DNA of 12,845 nucleotides from Dichomitus squalens LYAD-421 SS1 (Eukaryota > Basidiomycota > Agaricomycetes > Polyporales > Polyporaceae), in the NCBI RefSeq assembly GCF_000275845.1, contig NW_006766958.1:1-12845 (forward strand). The letters are read 5' to 3'. Positions 8,878-12,845 of this stretch are shown here, piece after piece. The translations under genes and the position numbers were made by a program. The notes beneath the pieces are model-generated. The model made no database searches and was not told the origin of the DNA. It worked only from the letters and a program-made list of their open reading frames with translations. Each line of letters starts with the position of its first letter. The stretch's first letter is position 1.

Positions 8878-10884
8878 TCATCCTTCACCAATTTATCCAC
8901 CGATACTAGCACGCTGAGTAACCATGCCTCTTTATCAGCCACCTCTTCAGCCACGACTGCTTCAACTACACCCACATTTTTTCGCCATCCAGTCGAAACA
9001 CCCCCTTCGAAGACTGCTACCTCGTCGTCCATTTCATCCACCTCTTCCTCCTTCCCTCTTACCTCATCCGCCACCTCTACATCTACCTCCACGACCCCAA
9101 CGGCCACTGCCTCCATCAAGTCAGGCTCTGCTGTTGTCACCACGACAAGCTCCAATGGTCTGGTCACCATCTCGACGCAAGCGCTCGTTGTGGCCCCAAG
9201 TGCCTCTGCGGATAGCAGTACTAGCCACAACAGTGGTTCCAAGGGGTAAGCTCTCTGTCTTCAGCCATATTAGGATGTCCAGCGCAGTCGACGCGTCGAC
9301 GTTTGTTTGCCGGTATGTGCAACGCCATCTCCGAGCGTCTGCGCCTACTTAGGACCAGCCACGTCTACCACCACAGTCGAGCGAGACATGCCTCATTGCC
9401 TACAAATGGATACCAGGAGGCTAAAACATGCACACGTTACATTCGGAAAATCATCGAGAGCGATACCTTGCCCTCAGGCATTGTGCACCCCGGGGCTCGC
9501 CCTAACCAGTACGCGGAGCGAACGACAGCGTAAACAATCACGACGTGCATGAACGACTACAATTTGACGTGCAAACGATTGTGACTTGAGTGCAGTCGCG
9601 ATATCGCTAACCATCCATTCCTCAACCCAGGTTCTTCCAAAACACCGGGGCAGTCGCCGGCGTATTTACTGCCCTCTATCTCATTGGCCTTGTGCTCTTC
9701 AGCACGGTCATCATCGATGTCATTCGCCGGCGTCGGCGTGCCAGGAAGTCTGGCCGCGTGGTTGCCACAGCCGCTGCAAACGTTGCAGGGCCTGCTCCAG
9801 CGTTCACTGACGGCGACTACCCTCATGGAAGGGGAGAACCGGGAGGGAGCATGCCCCTGATGACCACCGGATACTCGGACACCACTCACAGTCGCACCTT
9901 CGCTCGACCTCCGATAGCTCGCAGAGGCAAAAGCTATGACATGGCCGAGCTCCCCCCGTACGAGAGCGGCGCTGCTGTGGACACTGCCGATATAAGCGTC
10001 ATCGGGTTGGACAAGCCGCCTAGCGTGGGTGGCGCGAATCAGGCCGCGCCTTCTAACGCGTTCGCTGGGCCGCATTCACCAATGCTAAACCCATATGACG
10101 ACCCTGCAAATGTCTACGGCCAGCAGCAGAAATTGCACTACACCCAACGCGGATCCAGTAACGTCCCGGGATTAGAGACGCGAGACACTACCGGTCTCGG
10201 TGCTGTTGGCGGCGCTCCCGTTGGAGGCACCGCTGCTCCTACAAATCACAGTCAGCTGCCAGATGGCGGCAAGGTCGGACCTTCTGCTCAGGAACATCAT
10301 CCTCCTTTGGCCATATGGTGCGTTCTACGAGTTTCGATCAAGCTAACAACTGATGTACACGAATTGATGACAATGCGACCAGGATCGAGTCGAGGACACA
10401 GCCTCTGCAAGTAGGTGCTGTCCCGGCCTCTCCTTCCCCCTCCGACTACACAGACAACATGTCGATATCCTCGTCCATCATCCCGCCTTCGTATCACACG
10501 CATTACTCACACCCCGATCTTCCTTCGTACCTTCCCGCGCCACCTAGCTCAAACCACGGCTCCACGCAAGAGCCCCGCGCGCCGCCATCTGCCTTCACAA
10601 CCAACAGAGTTCGTGTACGGAGTCGGCGTTCTCGGACATCGCCTTGGATCTCCCCCACGACTCATACGCAGTCACATCCGCCCCCGCTGCCATTTACTAG
10701 TCAAGAAGACCAGTTCGCGGACAGTCGAGAACGAGGTGCGCAGCGAGCTAGCCAGGCAGTAGACGGTGGCGTTCGTCTAGCCGGTGGGGCTTCAGACGGT
10801 CGTAGGGTTTTAGGAGAAGAGTGGGACTATCAAATTAGCGGGCTTGATACGATGCTGCTACCTGAATACGGCGACAATGTATAG
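8878..10884 (+). CDS. Ser/Thr-rich single-pass membrane protein with cytoplasmic tail, 5' end unresolved
   Basis: Visible exons: about 8878-9245, 9631-10317 and 10383-10884. Introns are 9246-9630 (GTAAGC..CCAG, 385 nt, CTAAC branch at 9607-9611) and 10318-10382 (GTGCGT..CCAG). The first exon, in the frame of codon 8923, is a long Ser/Thr/Ala/Pro-rich stretch suited to O-mannosylation. After the intron come GFFQNTGAVAGVF, a hydrophobic segment (TALYLIGLVLFSTVIIDVI) and RRRRRARK, which predicts an outside N-terminus and an inside C-terminus. The tail of about 350 residues is Pro/Ser/Gly-rich with PPYE and PPSY-like motifs and ends EYGDNV. This architecture is frequent in basidiomycetes and resembles wall-stress sensors in layout, but no function can be assigned. 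The frame has an upstream stop at 8875 and no in-frame ATG before the Ser/Thr region; the first ATG (8924) lies in another frame. A start exon upstream, possibly joined at the TAG at 8907-8909, is likely. Confidence 0.75.
9287..9300. repeat. Perfect 14-bp palindrome in a long intron
   Basis: GTCGACGCGTCGAC at 9287-9300 equals its reverse complement. It lies 41 bases into the 385-nt intron of the membrane-protein gene. Its role is unknown and it may be chance. Confidence 0.6.
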
Positions 10885-10934
10885 TTGGAGAGGAGGGAGA
10901 TAGTGGGATAGTTGGAGAGGAGGGAGATAGTGGG
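10881..10934. repeat. Two exact 27-bp direct tandem repeats over a stop codon
   Basis: Copy one is 10881-10907 and copy two is 10908-10934, each beginning ATAGTTGGAGAGG and ending AGATAGTGGG, with no mismatch. The TAG stop of the membrane-protein gene (10882-10884) lies in the first copy, so the repeat forms the start of its 3' UTR. The purine-rich unit (G/A on the plus strand) suggests replication slippage. Identical copies imply a recent duplication. Confidence 0.95.
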
Positions 10935-11410
10935 ATTACGTAGGCGCAGCTATATTGCGCGTAAATTGAGCGCCTTGTCCTTCGTGCGCACCAAGAAGTT
11001 GGCTATTGGCCAATCACGGTCATACTTCGTGTTGGGCATGGAGTGAATTCGCGTTAGGAAGAATATGTGTACCGCCACCACGCTCGGTACGGTCGTAGAG
11101 CGTGGGCAGTGGCTCGCATGAGGTTAGGCTTGTAAGTGACCCAAGTATGTTTTCGTCAAGAAAAGAGGGGCGATCCATTTGAATCACGCTGGGAATACAA
11201 ACTGTAGGTCATTGTGTGGCGTGACACCTAGATGCTTATACTCTAATCTAGTTTTATTTCCCTCTCTGGCACTGGGAAGAGCGGGCACGCTAGAGCGGCG
11301 GGATTCTGAGGTGCCTCTGGGGCACACTCTGCGCGAGCGGGTGATTTGACTTCTCTTGACACTGTTCTAACCTATGAAGTGTAAGGTTCACAATACTTGA
11401 TAACATCAAA
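10935..11410. other. Convergent intergenic region
   Basis: This lies between the 3' ends of the plus-strand membrane-protein gene and the minus-strand RPC6 gene. I see no coding similarity, RNA gene or repeat in it. Poly(A) and termination signals for both genes are expected here but are not distinctive enough in fungi to mark. Confidence 0.5.
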
Positions 11411-12411
11411 CTACTCTAGCAACGCGCCTCCAACAGACAGCCAAGTCTCATAGTACATACATTCCTGAGGACCGACAGGCCCTCCCTCATGGCAGAAGTC
11501 AGATACAGGACACAGTGCACGGTGCCTGATTGAGACCCAAATTTACACGCTCCTCGTAGACAGCGCGATACACGAATCGGCTTGGAAACGGCGGGCCTCC
11601 TATCTCACCAACTTGCGGTCCTGCAGAGTCCCCGGACGGCCCGTCTCCAGCAAGATCATGATCGGATTCATTTTCCGTGTCGCCAGAAGAGCTTGCATTC
11701 TTCACCCTGACTTTCCCCTTCCGCTTCCGCCGAGAGCTGTCATCCAAATCGCCCTCGTGGTGCCGGCGACGTCGTTTGCGTATTGGTCGGTCATCCCCGC
11801 TTGTAGACATATTGTCCTCAGAATCAGTGGCTGCCCTCCGCCGACGCCTCCGACGACCTAGCTCCGTATCTACGCTGGAATCGGAATCATCACTGCGATC
11901 CGGATATCGACGTTTTCTGTTGGACGCCTTTCTGGAGCGTTGTGCTTCCTCCCGAAATTTCTGATTCTCATATAGAGCAGACTCAGGTATATGGAAAGCC
12001 GGGATCTGTTATTCGTAGCGCGTGAGGAGTGTCTGATTTCGGGATGCATGGGCACTACCGACCTTCTCTGTCTGACCGTCCAGGATCAGGACTTCCAGTA
12101 GCATCTCTACGTGATGGACCGTGAGCTCCGTTTCTGTGACTCTGCTTTTCTTGATCAGCTCCTATGAAAAGACGCGCTACTTTCAATGAAATGCGCAAGC
12201 GATTAAAGTGTATCCCAGAACGCACCAAGATCTGAAGAGCGGTCGGGTAAGAGGAGTGTGTAAGTGGGTACAGCCGCCTGCCAGGAGTTTCCTCTCCTTG
12301 TATGGCCTTCGGAAAACTCTGTACAATACGTTTCTGGTCATTGCGTCGTATGCTATTTCTGGAGGGCTACTTACACGATCTCTGACAATCTTGAGGCAGA
12401 CATCGCTCAAT
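11411..12411 (-). pseudogene. RPC34: RNA polymerase III subunit RPC6 (Rpc34/C34), 3' part, interrupted by LTR and frameshifted
   Basis: Minus-strand exons: 12411-12375, 12318-12226, 12161-12063 and 12005-11411. Introns of 56, 64 and 57 nt have donors GTAAGT, GTGCGT and GTCGGT and acceptors ACAG, ATAG and ACAG; frame is kept. Translation gives LSDVCLKIVRDR, SFPKAIQGEE, YPTALQIL, then the winged-helix stretch ELIKKSRVTETEL and HHVEMLLEVLILDGQTEK. A long Arg/Lys/Ser/Asp-rich insert (about 11990-11565) follows, then FVYRAVYEERVNLGLNQAPC and, in a shifted frame, SDFCHEGGPVGPQECMYYET and WL. These are RPC6 signatures: with TFIIIB it recruits Pol III and opens the promoter, and the C-terminal cysteines bind a 4Fe-4S cluster. 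Two lesions are visible. The coding sequence stops at 12411 where an LTR begins, removing the N-terminal winged helices. Near 11504-11512 the frame breaks inside the CxxC motif (stop at 11499-11501). Retained introns exclude a retrocopy. Confidence 0.9.
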
Positions 12412-12570
12412 TGTTGAACCCGGGGGGCGAAGGCCTCTCCCACGGGTGGCAACGACAGCGGATAGCCTGCAACTCACCTAGAAGGGTTGTTGGTTGTAAG
12501 AGGCTTGTTAGAGCGATGAGAGGAGATGTTCGAGTGAACTGAACTGTAGATTGGGGGTACAGAGGTCCCC

Positions 12571-12578
12571 TATATATA
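12571..12578 (-). promoter_or_regulatory. TATA-like box of the LTR
   Basis: TATATATA lies about 200 bp from the LTR 5' end on the minus strand, followed by GGGGACCTCTG. This is where the U3 promoter of an LTR is expected. Minus-strand transcription from it would run into the RPC6 remnant. Confidence 0.6.
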
Positions 12579-12654
12579 CTACTGTACATCTGTGGCTACG
12601 TAGTACTATACAGTACATTCCCAGGATGCACAGTCGCACAGAGAAGCAGTGCGA

Positions 12655-12671
12655 ACACAGCGAAGCTGTGT
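12655..12671. other. LTR hairpin 1
   Basis: ACACAGC (12655-12661), loop GAA, GCTGTGT (12665-12671): a perfect 7-bp stem with a 3-nt loop in the U3 part of the LTR. It may be a regulatory or structural element; its function is unknown. Confidence 0.6.
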
Positions 12672-12690
12672 GTGTACCACATGAGTAGTA

Positions 12691-12718
12691 CAGCCTCGGT
12701 TATTGCAGTAACCGGCTG
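12691..12718. other. LTR hairpin 2
   Basis: CAGCC-TC-GGTTA (12691-12702) pairs with TAACCGGCTG (12709-12718) around a TTGCAG loop, leaving a 2-nt bulge. The stem is 10 bp. It lies 19 bp from hairpin 1 within U3. Confidence 0.6.
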
Positions 12719-12781
12719 TGCCGTTCCATATCTTGTGACGGCTGGATTAGGCAAGCTGTGTAAACCAGCGCCTGTTCAACA

Positions 12782-12790
12782 CTCCCCCTC
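12782..12790 (-). other. Polypurine tract of the LTR retrotransposon
   Basis: On the minus strand it reads GAGGGGGAG and abuts the LTR start TGTTGAAC. In LTR elements this tract primes plus-strand DNA synthesis, and its position marks the 3' LTR. Confidence 0.75.
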
Positions 12791-12845
12791 GCTAAGTATC
12801 CGAATGGTTACGCAAGCGTAGCAGGCGCTTTAAGCAGCTCTGGAC

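Larger units (their letters stand above)
12412..12781 (-). repeat. Long terminal repeat, 370 bp, 3' LTR
   Basis: The repeat is bounded by perfect 8-bp inverted ends: TGTTGAAC at 12412-12419 and GTTCAACA at 12774-12781, with the canonical TG..CA termini. It contains a TATA-like box and two hairpins, and a pyrimidine-rich, TATA-distal segment consistent with R/U5. The adjoining polypurine tract on the internal side fixes its orientation as minus and identifies it as the 3' LTR. Only one copy is visible, so identity between the two LTRs cannot be judged from this window. Confidence 0.85.
12412..12845 (-). mobile_element. LTR retrotransposon, 3' end (probably Ty1/copia-like), inserted in RPC6
   Basis: Read on the minus strand, the order is: end of the internal region (12845-12791), polypurine tract GAGGGGGAG (12790-12782), then a complete LTR (12781-12412) that ends directly in RPC6 coding sequence. 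This is the 3' half-structure of an LTR element whose body continues past the right edge. The tract plus LTR start (GGGGGAG/TGTTGAAC) resembles many copia elements, which is the only basis for the superfamily guess; no reverse transcriptase or integrase sequence is in the window. The host bases next to the LTR are TCAAT (12407-12411), the expected target-site duplication if it is 5 bp. The second copy should sit at the far end of the element. Confidence 0.8.

Noticed and set aside
8924..9352. Pro/Leu/Arg-rich open frame from ATG 8924
   Set aside because: The third frame of the same DNA encodes a coherent Ser/Thr-rich stretch that splices in phase to the transmembrane exon. The Pro-rich frame is its shadow, and so is the minus-strand Val/Glu-rich frame 8874-9242.
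10415..10762. Arg/Pro-rich frame over the last exon of the membrane-protein gene
   Set aside because: The neighbouring frame (to 10884) joins in phase through the 10318-10382 intron and carries the consistent PPSY/Pro-Ser tail.
11870..12055. Minus-strand 61-codon open frame
   Set aside because: It is the shifted frame of RPC6 exon 4 and intron 3; the RPC6 frame explains this DNA better.
12791..12845. Possible coding end of the retrotransposon pol gene or a tRNA-like fold
   Set aside because: The 55 bases are too short to recognise; two frames end in stops and no tRNA arms pair convincingly.

Overview
The window looks like nuclear DNA of a basidiomycete fungus, probably an agaricomycete. Genes are split by very short introns (about 50-86 nt, GT..AG, often with a CTRAC-like branch site). 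Two near full-length and one fragmentary member of the FunK1 (fungal-type protein kinase) family are present, and this family is greatly expanded in Agaricomycetes. No tRNA, rRNA or CRISPR array was seen.

Layout, left to right. (1) 1-330: an AT-rich patch with six exact AAATATTT palindromic cores. (2) 368-1783 (+): a FunK1 gene copy without a recognisable start. Its reading frame survives splicing, but the HRD motif reads DRN and the DFG-equivalent Asp reads Asn, so it is a probable pseudokinase or decaying copy. (3) 2313-3752 (+): a clean five-exon gene for a MAGE-domain protein, best read as Nse3 of the SMC5/6 complex (389 aa). (4) 4321-6779 (+): an apparently intact FunK1 kinase of about 748 aa, with HRD and DWELSK motifs. 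(5) about 7568-7870 (+): a C-terminal FunK1 scrap. (6) about 8878-10884 (+): a Ser/Thr-rich, single-pass membrane protein with an RRRRRARK stop-transfer signal and a long cytoplasmic tail; its 5' end is unresolved and it carries an unusually long 385-nt intron. (7) 10881-10934: two exact 27-bp tandem repeats over its stop codon. (8) 11411-12411 (-): the 3' part of the RNA polymerase III subunit RPC6 (Rpc34/C34) gene in four exons. It is cut at 12411/12412 by an LTR, and a frameshift lies inside its Fe-S cysteine motif. (9) 12412-12845 (-): a complete 370-bp 3' LTR (TGTTGAAC...GTTCAACA), preceded on its own strand by a polypurine tract and the end of the internal region of an LTR retrotransposon, probably Ty1/copia-like. 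The rest of that element and the 5' half of RPC6 should lie beyond the right edge.

The genes do not form a pathway. The window mixes two housekeeping nuclear genes (Nse3 for genome maintenance, RPC6 for Pol III transcription) with a local FunK1 expansion at different stages of decay and a recent-looking transposon insertion. The most notable point is the disruption of RPC6, which is normally an essential single-copy gene. It suggests that a second intact copy or allele exists, as in a dikaryon or duplicated segment, or that the frameshift is an assembly error. I found no convincing evidence of a wholly new molecular system.
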